Origin: Aestuariibaculum sp. M13
Lineage (GTDB): Bacteria; Bacteroidota; Bacteroidia; Flavobacteriales; Flavobacteriaceae
Length of the DNA stretch: 64,000 nt
Direction of reading: 5' to 3'
Assembly (NCBI RefSeq): GCF_024723255.1
Contig: NZ_JANIAC010000003.1
Coordinates: 248,001-312,000 of the forward strand
Below the pieces are notes generated by a model. That model searched no databases. It was given only the letters and a program-made list of their open reading frames with translations, and had not been told where the DNA came from. Both the position numbers and the translations under genes were made by a program. Below, in pieces: positions 40,949 through 49,121 of the stretch. How positions within the stretch are numbered: the stretch's first letter is position 1; each line of letters starts with the position of its first letter.

Positions 40949-42313
40949 ATGATAAAACAACTAACCAATAAGTACAATGTTGCTGGGCCAAGATATACCA
41001 GTTATCCGACGGTACCTTATTGGAATCAAGATACTTTTTCTCTGAAAAACTGGAGAGCTTCGCTAATAAAATCGTTTAAGGCAAGTAATGCCTCCGAAGG
41101 CTTGAGTTTATATATTCATTTACCATTCTGTGAAAGTTTATGTACATTTTGTGGTTGTAATAAACGTATTACTAAGCAGCATAGTGTAGAACCGGTTTAT
41201 ATTAAGGCTGTTTTAAAAGAATGGAGTTTATACTTGGAGTTGTTTGATGAAAAACCAGTGATTAAAGAAATTCATTTAGGAGGTGGTACACCGACTTTCT
41301 TTTCTCCGGAGCATTTAACATTGTTGATTGAAGGCATTCTAAAACATGCCAAAGTTGCTGAAGATTATGAATTTAGTTTTGAAGGCCACCCGAATAATAC
41401 CACGCGAGAACATTTACAGGCTTTATACAATGTAGGTTTTCGTCGTGTAAGCTTTGGTGTTCAGGACTATAATGAAACCGTACAGAAAGCGATTCATAGA
41501 ATACAACCATTTGAACATGTAAAACGCGCTACCGAGTTAGCCAGAGAAGTAGGTTACACTTCGGTAGGTCATGATATTATTTTTGGTTTGCCATTTCAAA
41601 CCTTAGAACACGTTAAAGAAACCATTTTAAAAACACAGGCTTTATTACCTGACCGTTTGGCTTTTTACAGCTATGCACACGTGCCATGGATAAAAGGTAA
41701 CGGACAACGCGGATTTAATGATGAAGATTTACCATCGGCAGAATTGAAACGCGAACAATATCAATTAGGAAAACAATTGCTAACTAATATCGGCTATCAC
41801 GAAATAGGGATGGACCATTTTGCTTTACCAACAGACACCCTTTACACATCCATGATTAACGGGAAATTACACCGTAATTTCATGGGATACACCTCATCAA
41901 AAACCCAGGCTATGATAGGCTTGGGCGTTTCGTCTATTAGTGATAGCTGGTATGGGTTTGCACAAAATGAAAAGAGCATAGAGGCTTATTATCATTTATT
42001 GAAAGAAAATATTATTCCTGTATACCGCGGACATATTTTAAATGATGAAGACCTTATTATTCGAAAACATGTTTTAAACTTAATGTGTCAGTTTAAAACC
42101 AGTTGGAGTAATGATAATTTATATTTTGATGAATTACCACAGGTTTTAAGTCGTCTGGCAGAAATGGAACGTGATGGTTTAATAGAAATTAAGAAGAGCA
42201 GTATTGTTGTAACATCAAAAGGTAAACCTTTTGTTAGAAATGTATGCATGGCTTTTGATGTGTTATTACAAAGAAAACAACCGGATACCCAGTTGTTTTC
42301 AATGACTGTATAG
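40949..42313 (+). CDS. hemN: Oxygen-independent coproporphyrinogen III oxidase
   Basis: A 454-residue radical SAM enzyme that decarboxylates coproporphyrinogen III to protoporphyrinogen IX without oxygen in haem synthesis. The N-terminus NKYNVAGPRYTSYPTVPYW is typical of true HemN. The radical SAM motif is CESLCTFC (Cys61, Cys65, Cys68) with the extra Cys70 of HemN, followed by HLGGGTPTFF and the FEGHPNNTT block. It is monocistronic, with an Fnr-like box and -7 element upstream, as expected for a gene needed under low oxygen; haem supply also fits the neighbouring cbb3 oxidase. Confidence 0.95.
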   Translation: MIKQLTNKYNVAGPRYTSYPTVPYWNQDTFSLKNWRASLIKSFKASNASEGLSLYIHLPFCESLCTFCGCNKRITKQHSVEPVYIKAVLKEWSLYLELFDEKPVIKEIHLGGGTPTFFSPEHLTLLIEGILKHAKVAEDYEFSFEGHPNNTTREHLQALYNVGFRRVSFGVQDYNETVQKAIHRIQPFEHVKRATELAREVGYTSVGHDIIFGLPFQTLEHVKETILKTQALLPDRLAFYSYAHVPWIKGNGQRGFNDEDLPSAELKREQYQLGKQLLTNIGYHEIGMDHFALPTDTLYTSMINGKLHRNFMGYTSSKTQAMIGLGVSSISDSWYGFAQNEKSIEAYYHLLKENIIPVYRGHILNDEDLIIRKHVLNLMCQFKTSWSNDNLYFDELPQVLSRLAEMERDGLIEIKKSSIVVTSKGKPFVRNVCMAFDVLLQRKQPDTQLFSMTV

Positions 42314-42336
42314 AATTTGTTATTTATCAGTGGTGA

Positions 42337-42786
42337 CTATATTCTGAGTTTGCCTGTTATTTCGTCTACTTTTATGGCGTAAATAACAGGCGAATCTTCT
42401 TCTACCTTAGCCGAAAACTCTTGAATATAATCTAAATCGCGTCCTTCGTTATTTAGAATGACTTCTTTAACTCCTAAAGAAAATTCGTGTAACATGGCTT
42501 TAGCTCCACTACCAGATAGTTCCTGATAAGTGCCGTGAACCACAACCGATTTCCATTTGTCTATGGCATCAATTTCTGAAACTTCAAGAGCCACATTAGG
42601 GTTTAATCGAAGAGCATTAATTTTGTGACCTTCACCTGAATAACCAATAATAATATGGTCTTTATTGTACAAATAGGTGATGGGAACTACAAACGGGCGA
42701 TTATTATATATATAGGCCAAATGGCCAACGTAGTTGTTGTGCAAAATGTACTCGCATTTTTGTAAATCTAAAGTTTCCATGAGCAT
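42337..42786 (-). CDS. Pyridoxamine 5'-phosphate oxidase-like protein
   Basis: A 149-residue split-barrel flavin/haem-binding protein of the PNPOx-like superfamily. Key stretches are CEYILHNNYVGHLAYIYNNRPFVVPITYLYNKDHIIIGYSGEGHKINALRLNP, the classical 'GHKI..L' arrangement, and SVVVHGTYQEL. The start could be the ATG at 42786 or the one two codons later. Relatives include FMN-dependent enzymes, haem-utilisation proteins and nitroimidazole reductases. An Fnr-like box with a TAATTTTA element lies upstream, consistent with the redox-linked setting. Activity is unassigned. Confidence 0.8.
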   Translation of the reverse strand: MLMETLDLQKCEYILHNNYVGHLAYIYNNRPFVVPITYLYNKDHIIIGYSGEGHKINALRLNPNVALEVSEIDAIDKWKSVVVHGTYQELSGSGAKAMLHEFSLGVKEVILNNEGRDLDYIQEFSAKVEEDSPVIYAIKVDEITGKLRI

Positions 42787-42885
42787 TAGTTTTATTGGTT
42801 TTTAAATATGGCGGGTTCATTAATGCGTTTTTAGTAAAATCGATTCAGGGAACATTCATCTTTCAACACAAGAATTTACCATGTT

Positions 42886-42893
42886 TAAAATTA
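42886..42893 (-). promoter_or_regulatory. Candidate -7 element of the PNPOx-like gene
   Basis: On the minus strand this reads TAATTTTA, one base from TAnnTTTG. It is 29.5 bp from the centre of the Fnr-like core at 42917-42928, and leaves a leader of about 100 bases before the start codon at 42786. Confidence 0.4.
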
Positions 42894-42916
42894 CAGAATA
42901 CCGTAGAACTGAAAAA

Positions 42917-42928
42917 TGATTAAAATCA
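42917..42928 (-). promoter_or_regulatory. Candidate Fnr-like box upstream of the PNPOx-like gene
   Basis: TGATTAAAATCA: core TGAT-TAAA-ATCA, identical to the E. coli FNR core half-sites. Flanks match the local ACATGA/TCATGT pattern only partly. It is located between the minus-strand tauE stop (42957) and this gene. Confidence 0.45.
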
Positions 42929-42956
42929 GTTGGTTATCATGTTGAATAAGAAATGT

Positions 42957-43658
42957 TTAATGGCAGTCTATAGAACTCGTGGCAAGTTCTACAACAGGAG
43001 CAGGAGACAGGTAAGGAATACCTAAACCTAAACCACGAAGAATAAATAGAAGACCAATGATTACCACGAAAACAGGAACAGCTTTCTGAATACGTTGCTT
43101 AATGCTACTGTTTAAAAATTTACCAAGGTAAATGGCTGAGGTCATCAACGGAATAGTGCCTAACCCAAACAACATCATGTATAAGCTGCTTTGAAATGCA
43201 GATGACATGGTGATGGCAGCAAACACGGCCATATAAACCAATCCACAAGGTAAAAATCCGTTAAGAAAGCCTATAGTTAAAAACGTATCGGCAGTTTTCT
43301 TTTTAAGGGCTTTTCCTAATGCAGACTTTACTTTAGCAATAAGGTTATAAATAGGTTTTGAAGCATTGTATTTATTAAATAGTTGTGTCGGAATTAAAAT
43401 AATTACAATCATTAAAATACCAATAGCAATAGATAATTGCTGTTGCATACCAAACAGGTAAAAGCTTTTACCAATAAAGCCGAAAAGCAGTCCTATAATA
43501 CTGTAAGCTAATAAACGCCCAATATGATATGAGAAGATTTGAGCGATTTTTTTAACCGAATTGCTGCGGTCTACAGGTAGCATAAAGGCAATAGGGCCAC
43601 ACATACCAACACAGTGGAAACTTCCTAAAATACCAAATATGAGTGCAGACCAAAGCAT
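42957..43658 (-). CDS. TauE/SafE (DsbD-like) membrane protein of the cbb3 cluster
   Basis: A 233-residue inner-membrane protein with six hydrophobic segments. It shows the DsbD/CcdA-like features of this branch: GSFHCVGMCGPIAFML near the N-terminus (two Cys) and GFLPCGLVYMAVFAA in the middle, with Pro-Cys. Such 'sulfite exporter TauE/SafE' proteins follow ccoG/ccoH in many cbb3 clusters and are proposed to act in copper delivery or cytochrome assembly; real sulfite export is unlikely. The C-terminus ends SSIDCH with Cys and His. It starts at the stop of the FixH gene and is the final member of the cco operon. Confidence 0.85.
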   Translation of the reverse strand: MLWSALIFGILGSFHCVGMCGPIAFMLPVDRSNSVKKIAQIFSYHIGRLLAYSIIGLLFGFIGKSFYLFGMQQQLSIAIGILMIVIILIPTQLFNKYNASKPIYNLIAKVKSALGKALKKKTADTFLTIGFLNGFLPCGLVYMAVFAAITMSSAFQSSLYMMLFGLGTIPLMTSAIYLGKFLNSSIKQRIQKAVPVFVVIIGLLFILRGLGLGIPYLSPAPVVELATSSIDCH

Positions 43659-44105
43659 CTAGTATATAATTTCTTTTTTATAGAGATAAGAATTTTCGTT
43701 ATATTTCCAGTCTACTTTAATGTTCCAGCGACCATCCAATAAACGTTTGTCAGGTATGAGCAAATTGTGGTTTGACAATGAAATAGGCGTTTCAAAGTCG
43801 AATTGTTTATTAGATGGTCTGTATAGGAACACTTTACCTGTAATTTTTGTGTAATCTAGATCACTGGGAAAATTAATTATCAACCCCTCTGCTGATATAT
43901 TGTATGTAATATTTTGAGCTAAATTTTTAGCGTTATTTTCTTTATTTAAGTCGTTTTGAAACTCCAGTTCCTGACCGTAATAATCTTCGGTAACCAAATC
44001 ATGATTGTATTTTTTATCGACACTCATAGTTATAATAAAATACATAATGAAGCTTATAAAAGCTACAAACGCTAAGGCAATACCTGTTCCCCAATTGAAT
44101 TTCAT
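43659..44105 (-). CDS. ccoH: Cytochrome oxidase assembly protein FixH/CcoH
   Basis: A 148-residue membrane protein with one N-terminal membrane span (about residues 6-25, GIALAFVAFISFIMYFIITM) followed by a periplasmic beta domain. The MSVDKKYNHDLVTEDYYGQELEFQNDLNKENNAK motif around residues 28-60 is the FixH hallmark. FixH/CcoH helps the assembly of cbb3 oxidase. The gene follows ccoG by 12 bp and precedes the TauE-like gene with no gap, so all are co-transcribed. Confidence 0.9.
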   Translation of the reverse strand: MKFNWGTGIALAFVAFISFIMYFIITMSVDKKYNHDLVTEDYYGQELEFQNDLNKENNAKNLAQNITYNISAEGLIINFPSDLDYTKITGKVFLYRPSNKQFDFETPISLSNHNLLIPDKRLLDGRWNIKVDWKYNENSYLYKKEIIY

Positions 44106-44117
44106 CTGTCTTATTTT

Positions 44118-45542
44118 TTAATTATAACTTCTAGGTCCTAGAAAATTTACACTGGTTGTTTCAATAAGTTCATCATCGCTATAAACTTCTATAATCAGTT
44201 TATTTTTGTCTCCTGATAATTCACTTTGATTTATTTCTATAAACAGGGTGCCTTCGGCAATGCCTTGTTTTGGTACTTTAAAATTATCGCTGGCCGAAAC
44301 CAGTTTAATTTCTCCGTTATACTTTCTAAGTTTAAAACTTACGTTGTCTATTTCTTTTACGGTTTTGTTAACCAGTTTGTAGGTGAAAATATTACTGATA
44401 ATATTATCGCCTTTACGTTCATAGAGCTGTCCTGGTAAACGTAACACAGTGGCTTCAACATCGTTTCGAAGAAGCAGAAGCCCTGTAAATACGCCTATTA
44501 AAATAGTTAAAACAGCTATGTAGCCCTTCATTCGGGCTGTAAGTTTGAATTTTTGTTTCTTTTCTATTTCGTCTTCACTGGCATAACGAATTAACCCTTT
44601 AGGCAGGTTGATGCTTTCCATAATATGGTCGCATTCGTCAATACAAGCGGTACAGTTTACACATTCCAGTTGCGTACCGTTTCGAATATCGATACCGGTA
44701 GGGCAAACGTGAACACATTGTAAACAGTCTATACAATCGCCATGACCTAAGGCCTGACGGTCTTCATTTTTTCTGAATTTTTTTCTTCCGCTTTCGCCTT
44801 CACCACGTTTGTGGTCGTACGCTACTACAATAGATTTATTGTCAAGCAGTACACTTTGTAATCTTCCATAAGGGCAAGCAATAATACATACCTGCTCTCT
44901 AAACCAGGCAAAAACAAAATAGAATACCCCAGTGAAAATAATAAGTGGAACAAGTGTGCCTAAATGGTTAAACGGGCTTTCACCAATGTATTGTAAAAGC
45001 TTATCGCTACCAATTAAATAGGCTAAAAATATATTAGCAATAAGAAACGAGATGACTAAAAATATAAACCATTTCAGGCCACGCTTTCTTATTTTTTCGG
45101 CGTTCCATTCTTGGTTATCCAACCTGCGTTGTTTATTACGATCGCCTTCAATCCAGTATTCAATACGTCTGAAGACCATTTCCATAAAAATGGTTTGCGG
45201 ACAAACCCAACCGCAAAACACGCGCCCGAATGCCACTGTGAATAAGGTGATGAACACGACACTTATAATCATGGACAAAACGAACAAATAGAAATCCTGT
45301 GGCCAGAATGGAAAACCGAAAATATTGAAACGACGCTCTAAAACATTAAACATCAAAAATTGATTTCCTTGGACCTTAATAAACGGAGCGGCAAACAAAA
45401 AGGCCAGCAATACGTAGCTTGTTATCTTGCGGTACTCGTATAGCTTGCCGCCGGGTTTTTTAGGGTACACCCAGGCACGCTTTCCTTCTTTGGTCATAGT
45501 ACCAATACTATCTCTGAACGATTCGTTGCTAGGTGTTTCCAA
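44118..45542 (-). CDS. ccoG: cbb3 oxidase accessory protein CcoG (FixG), polyferredoxin
   Basis: A 474-residue membrane ferredoxin. The N-terminal half carries membrane segments with FGRVFCGWVCPQTIFMEMVFRRIEYW and REQVCIIACPYGRLQSVLLD; the cytoplasmic ferredoxin domain has two 4Fe-4S motifs, CIDCLQCVHVCP and CVNCTACIDECD (about 275-310). A C-terminal membrane segment and an immunoglobulin-like domain complete it. CcoG is thought to reduce Cu(II) to Cu(I) for the CuB centre of cbb3 oxidase. It lies about 40 bp after ccoP in the cco operon. Confidence 0.95.
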   Translation of the reverse strand: METPSNESFRDSIGTMTKEGKRAWVYPKKPGGKLYEYRKITSYVLLAFLFAAPFIKVQGNQFLMFNVLERRFNIFGFPFWPQDFYLFVLSMIISVVFITLFTVAFGRVFCGWVCPQTIFMEMVFRRIEYWIEGDRNKQRRLDNQEWNAEKIRKRGLKWFIFLVISFLIANIFLAYLIGSDKLLQYIGESPFNHLGTLVPLIIFTGVFYFVFAWFREQVCIIACPYGRLQSVLLDNKSIVVAYDHKRGEGESGRKKFRKNEDRQALGHGDCIDCLQCVHVCPTGIDIRNGTQLECVNCTACIDECDHIMESINLPKGLIRYASEDEIEKKQKFKLTARMKGYIAVLTILIGVFTGLLLLRNDVEATVLRLPGQLYERKGDNIISNIFTYKLVNKTVKEIDNVSFKLRKYNGEIKLVSASDNFKVPKQGIAEGTLFIEINQSELSGDKNKLIIEVYSDDELIETTSVNFLGPRSYN

Positions 45543-45582
45543 GTTGTTTTGGTTTTAGGTTTTTTGTTAGGTGTTTAACGTT

Positions 45583-46467
45583 TTAGTTTGCGTCGTTCCA
45601 AATTTCTCCTTCAGCAGCTTTAGGCTCGGCAGGGGTTGTGCCCTGAAAGCTTAAAACATAGCTTGATACTTGTGCAATTTCTGATGGTTTTAATCCGTTT
45701 TTAGACCAGGCAATCATACCTTTTCCATCACGGCCACCTTCAGAAACTGTTTTAAATACATTTTTAATACCACCACCAAGAATCCAGTATTCATCGGTTA
45801 AGTTAGGTCCGATACCACCACCACCGTCAGCTTTATGACAAGCTATACAGTTGGCATCGAATATTTTTTTACCGTTGCTTAAATCGGAAGCATCGGTTAA
45901 TAGTTCAACAGTATTGAAATCTACTAAGTCTTTAGCGGTTTTCTTGTATTCTTCAATGGCTTTTTGAGCTTCAGCATATTCAGTATTTAATTCGTCGTAT
46001 TGTCCTTCGCCATTAAAAACGTGGAAACGTAGTAAATAGATTGCAGCAAAAACGATTGAAGCATAGAACCCATATAACCACCACGGTGGTAAATCGTTAT
46101 CTAATTCCTGAATACCATCGTAGTTGTGATCCAGAATAATTTCGTGTTCTTTTTCAATGGGTTTTGTACCTGCAAGTGCCTTATATAAATTTTTAACCCA
46201 TTGAATGAATTTAGAAGGTGTTTCTTGTTCAGCATCAAAGCGTGCCTTTGCAGCTTCGTCTAAACTTTGATAAAGTATAGACTTCATAGAGCTTACTATA
46301 CCTTCTATTGCAATTAAAATAAAGATGACCAGTAAAAGGAATAGTGCCAGTAACGGGTATTCTACAAAGGCTGGTTTGTCTCCGGAATCTATAAGGAATT
46401 CGGCTAAGAAAAATATCGCAAAGAATATTATTGGAACTCTTAACCATGAAGGGAATGATTGTCTCAT
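45583..46467 (-). CDS. ccoP: cbb3-type cytochrome c oxidase subunit CcoP, mono-haem
   Basis: A 294-residue membrane-bound c-type cytochrome subunit. Two hydrophobic stretches (about 10-25 and 38-60) are followed by a cytoplasmic part, the PPWWLYGFYASIVFAAIYL membrane anchor (about 127-147) and a periplasmic cytochrome c domain with one haem motif CIACH (Cys207, Cys210, His211) and a Met in GMIAWS as axial ligand. Proteobacterial CcoP has two haems; only one is found here, as in other Bacteroidota. It overlaps ccoQ by 4 bp (ATGA). Confidence 0.95.
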   Translation of the reverse strand: MRQSFPSWLRVPIIFFAIFFLAEFLIDSGDKPAFVEYPLLALFLLLVIFILIAIEGIVSSMKSILYQSLDEAAKARFDAEQETPSKFIQWVKNLYKALAGTKPIEKEHEIILDHNYDGIQELDNDLPPWWLYGFYASIVFAAIYLLRFHVFNGEGQYDELNTEYAEAQKAIEEYKKTAKDLVDFNTVELLTDASDLSNGKKIFDANCIACHKADGGGGIGPNLTDEYWILGGGIKNVFKTVSEGGRDGKGMIAWSKNGLKPSEIAQVSSYVLSFQGTTPAEPKAAEGEIWNDAN

Positions 46468-46649
46468 AATGTTTGGTCGTTTTGGTTTTCTAGTGGTAGG
46501 TTACTAACAGTTTTTATATAATCTTTTTTAGCAGTAACAACCCACCAAAATAGTACAACAAAAAAGATAAAAAAGATTAGCAGGGAGATGATAGGGTAGA
46601 TCTCTACCCCGGCAATGGTCTCCATATGGTTTTTTATAAATTTCATCAT
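46464..46649 (-). CDS. ccoQ: cbb3-type oxidase subunit CcoQ (FixQ)
   Basis: A 61-residue small membrane subunit with one hydrophobic span (IYPIISLLIFFIFFVVLFWWVV, about 17-39; key residues W, F, V) and a charged C-terminus (TAKKDYIKTVSNLPLEN). CcoQ stabilises the CcoNOP complex. It lies 5 bp after ccoNO and overlaps ccoP by 4 bp, so translation is coupled. Confidence 0.9.
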   Translation of the reverse strand: MMKFIKNHMETIAGVEIYPIISLLIFFIFFVVLFWWVVTAKKDYIKTVSNLPLENQNDQTL

Positions 46650-46654
46650 GACGT

Positions 46655-48847
46655 TTAGTTTTTAGTTGAAGAAATTTCAGAATCTTTAACCTTAATGTCG
46701 GTTCCTAATCGTTGTAAATAAGCTATAACAGCTACAATTTCACGATTGCGCATTTCGGTAAAATCTGTACCGGCAGCTTTTTTGTCTGCTTCATAATTTG
46801 CAGCAAAATCTGGGTCGGTATACAGGTTTTTCTCGATTTTAGTTCCTTGGTCTAGCATGTGCTGTTGAGCATTGGCAATGTCATCTTCGGTATACGGAAC
46901 ACCTAGACTAACCATAGCACGCATTTTATCTTCGGTTTTCGATTTGTCCAGTCTGTTTTTAACCAACCATTGATAAGCTGGCATAATAGACCCTGAAGAG
47001 GTGCTTTGTGGATCGTATAAGTGGTTTAAGTGCCAGTTATCTGAATATTTACCACCAACACGGTGTAAATCCGGTCCGGTACGTTTACTACCCCATAAGA
47101 ACGGGTGATCGTAAACATATTCTCCAGCTTTCGAATATTCTCCGTAGCGTTCTACTTCACTTCTAAACGGACGAATCATTTGTGAGTGACAGCCCACACA
47201 ACCTTCACGGATGTAAATATCACGTCCTTCTAACTCTAAAGGAGTATAAGGTTTAACACTTGTTAAGGTTGGAATATTAGATTCTACCATTAAAGTCGGA
47301 ACGATTTGTACAATACCACCAATTAAAATGGCGATGGTTGCATAAATGGTAAGTTTAATTGGTTTACGTTCTAACCAGGTATGCCATCCTTCACCAGCCA
47401 CACGGTGTTTAGACACACGCTCCAGTGCAGGAGCCTCAGCTAATTCGTCGGTTACGGCATTCTGCGACTTTCTAATAGTGGTTATAATGTTATAAGCCAG
47501 AATAAACATTCCGAAGATATATAACGAACCACCAATAGCACGCATCCAGTACATTGGAATAATTTCGGTTACAGTTTCCAGGAAGTTACCATACATTAAG
47601 GTGCCGTCTGGGTTAAACTGTTTCCACATACTAGCTTGAGTAAATCCGGCAACGTACATAGGTAAGGCATAAATAATAATACCTAAGGTTCCTACCCAGA
47701 AGTGCGCATTAGCAAGTTTTAAAGAGTATAATTGTGTTTTAAATAGTTTAGGAACTAACCAATAAATCATACCAAAGGCAAGAAATCCGTTCCATGCAAG
47801 TGCTCCAACGTGTACGTGAGCAATAATCCAGTCGGTAAAGTGACCAATAGCATTTACATTTTTAAGAGATAGCATCGGACCTTCAAATGTAGCCATACCA
47901 TATCCGGTTAGTGCAACCACCATGAATTTTAAAACAGGGTCTACACGAACTTTGTCCCAGGCACCGCGTAAGGTTAGTAGTCCGTTAATCATACCACCCC
48001 AAGAAGGCATTAATAACATGACAGAGAAAGCAACACCTAAGTTTTGCGCCCACTCAGGTAATGCGGTATATAATAAGTGGTGAGGACCAGCCCAGATATA
48101 AATAAAGATTAAAGACCAGAAGTGGATGATAGATAAACGGTATGAATAGATAGGTCTGTTCGCTGCTTTAGGTACAAAGTAATACATTAATCCTAAGAAA
48201 GGTGTAGTTAGAAAGAATGCAACGGCATTATGTCCGTACCACCATTGTACTAAGGCATCCTGTACACCGGCGTAAACCGAGTAGCTTTTCATACCGCTTA
48301 CAGGAAGTTCTATATTATTAAAAATATGTAGTACAGCAACTGTTACAAACGTTGCTAAATAGAACCAGATGGCAACATATAAGTGACGTTGACGACGTCT
48401 TAAAATCGTTCCTATTAAGTTGGCGCCAAAGGCTACCCAAACTAAAGCAATGGCAATATCAATAGGCCATTCCAGTTCGGCGTATTCTTTTGATGTAGTG
48501 TATCCTAAAGGCAAGGAAATGGCTGCGGCCACAATAATTAATTGCCACCCCCAGAAGTTAATGTTACTCAGTACATCACTGAACATTCTGGTTTTTAAAA
48601 GGCGTTGAGAGGAATAATACACACCGGCAAAAATGGCATTACCTACAAAGGCAAAAATAACGGCGTTGGTGTGTAGTGGTCTTAGTCGCCCAAAGCTTAA
48701 CCACGGAATTCCGTCGGTTAGGTTTGGAAACAAAAATAAAAAGGCTAAGAGCAAGCCTACAAGCATTCCTACAACTCCCCAAAGCATGGTAGCAAATAAG
48801 AATTTTTTAACAATCTTGTTGTCGTAGTAAAATTGTTGTACTTCCAT
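46655..48847 (-). CDS. ccoNO: Fused cbb3 oxidase subunits CcoN-CcoO
   Basis: A 730-residue fusion of the catalytic subunit and the mono-haem cytochrome subunit. The CcoN part (about 1-480) has about 12 membrane helices with the haem/CuB histidines in [34 protein letters not shown] and [14 protein letters not shown]. The CcoO part begins after a new membrane segment (about 500-520) and carries CVGCH (about 550-554), the [22 protein letters not shown] block and [23 protein letters not shown]. It reduces O2 to water with high affinity and pumps protons. The fusion is normal for Bacteroidota; all key residues appear present. Confidence 0.96.
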   Translation of the reverse strand: MEVQQFYYDNKIVKKFLFATMLWGVVGMLVGLLLAFLFLFPNLTDGIPWLSFGRLRPLHTNAVIFAFVGNAIFAGVYYSSQRLLKTRMFSDVLSNINFWGWQLIIVAAAISLPLGYTTSKEYAELEWPIDIAIALVWVAFGANLIGTILRRRQRHLYVAIWFYLATFVTVAVLHIFNNIELPVSGMKSYSVYAGVQDALVQWWYGHNAVAFFLTTPFLGLMYYFVPKAANRPIYSYRLSIIHFWSLIFIYIWAGPHHLLYTALPEWAQNLGVAFSVMLLMPSWGGMINGLLTLRGAWDKVRVDPVLKFMVVALTGYGMATFEGPMLSLKNVNAIGHFTDWIIAHVHVGALAWNGFLAFGMIYWLVPKLFKTQLYSLKLANAHFWVGTLGIIIYALPMYVAGFTQASMWKQFNPDGTLMYGNFLETVTEIIPMYWMRAIGGSLYIFGMFILAYNIITTIRKSQNAVTDELAEAPALERVSKHRVAGEGWHTWLERKPIKLTIYATIAILIGGIVQIVPTLMVESNIPTLTSVKPYTPLELEGRDIYIREGCVGCHSQMIRPFRSEVERYGEYSKAGEYVYDHPFLWGSKRTGPDLHRVGGKYSDNWHLNHLYDPQSTSSGSIMPAYQWLVKNRLDKSKTEDKMRAMVSLGVPYTEDDIANAQQHMLDQGTKIEKNLYTDPDFAANYEADKKAAGTDFTEMRNREIVAVIAYLQRLGTDIKVKDSEISSTKN

Positions 48848-48852
48848 AATGA

Positions 48853-49041
48853 TTAATTGGTCTTTTTGTTTTTAATGGTTGTTTTCGATTGGTCTTTTAC
48901 TAATTCGTCTTCAAAAAGCATTCTTACCGAAGGGGTGTAATCATCATCGTACTGTCCTTTCTTAACAGCAACAATAAAAGCAACGAAGAAGACAATAGCC
49001 ACCACGATGCTAATACCTAATAACATATATATAACACTCAT
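48853..49041 (-). CDS. ccoS: cbb3-type oxidase maturation protein CcoS
   Basis: A 62-residue membrane protein with one N-terminal hydrophobic span (about 3-27) and the CcoS signature [21 protein letters not shown]. CcoS is required for cofactor insertion into CcoN. It is the first gene of the ccoS-NO-Q-P-G-H-tauE operon, preceded by an Fnr-like box and TAATTTTG element, and followed by ccoNO after 5 bp. Confidence 0.92.
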   Translation of the reverse strand: MSVIYMLLGISIVVAIVFFVAFIVAVKKGQYDDDYTPSVRMLFEDELVKDQSKTTIKNKKTN

Positions 49042-49060
49042 ACCTATTGAAGTTACGGGT

Positions 49061-49068
49061 CAAAATTA
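49061..49068 (-). promoter_or_regulatory. -7 promoter element of the cco operon
   Basis: On the minus strand this reads TAATTTTG, an exact TAnnTTTG match, 19 bp before the ccoS start codon. Its first base is 29.5 bp from the Fnr-like box centre. Confidence 0.7.
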
Positions 49069-49088
49069 AATGTGAAAGGTTTCTTAAA

Positions 49089-49106
49089 ACATGACTTTTA
49101 TCATGT
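49089..49106 (-). promoter_or_regulatory. Fnr-like box upstream of ccoS
   Basis: ACATGACTTTTATCATGT: inverted repeat ACATGA-N6-TCATGT, core TGAC-TTTT-ATCA. It lies between the ccoI stop and ccoS start, showing that the cco operon has its own promoter separate from ccoI. Confidence 0.75.
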
Positions 49107-49121
49107 TTAAAAAAATAACCT

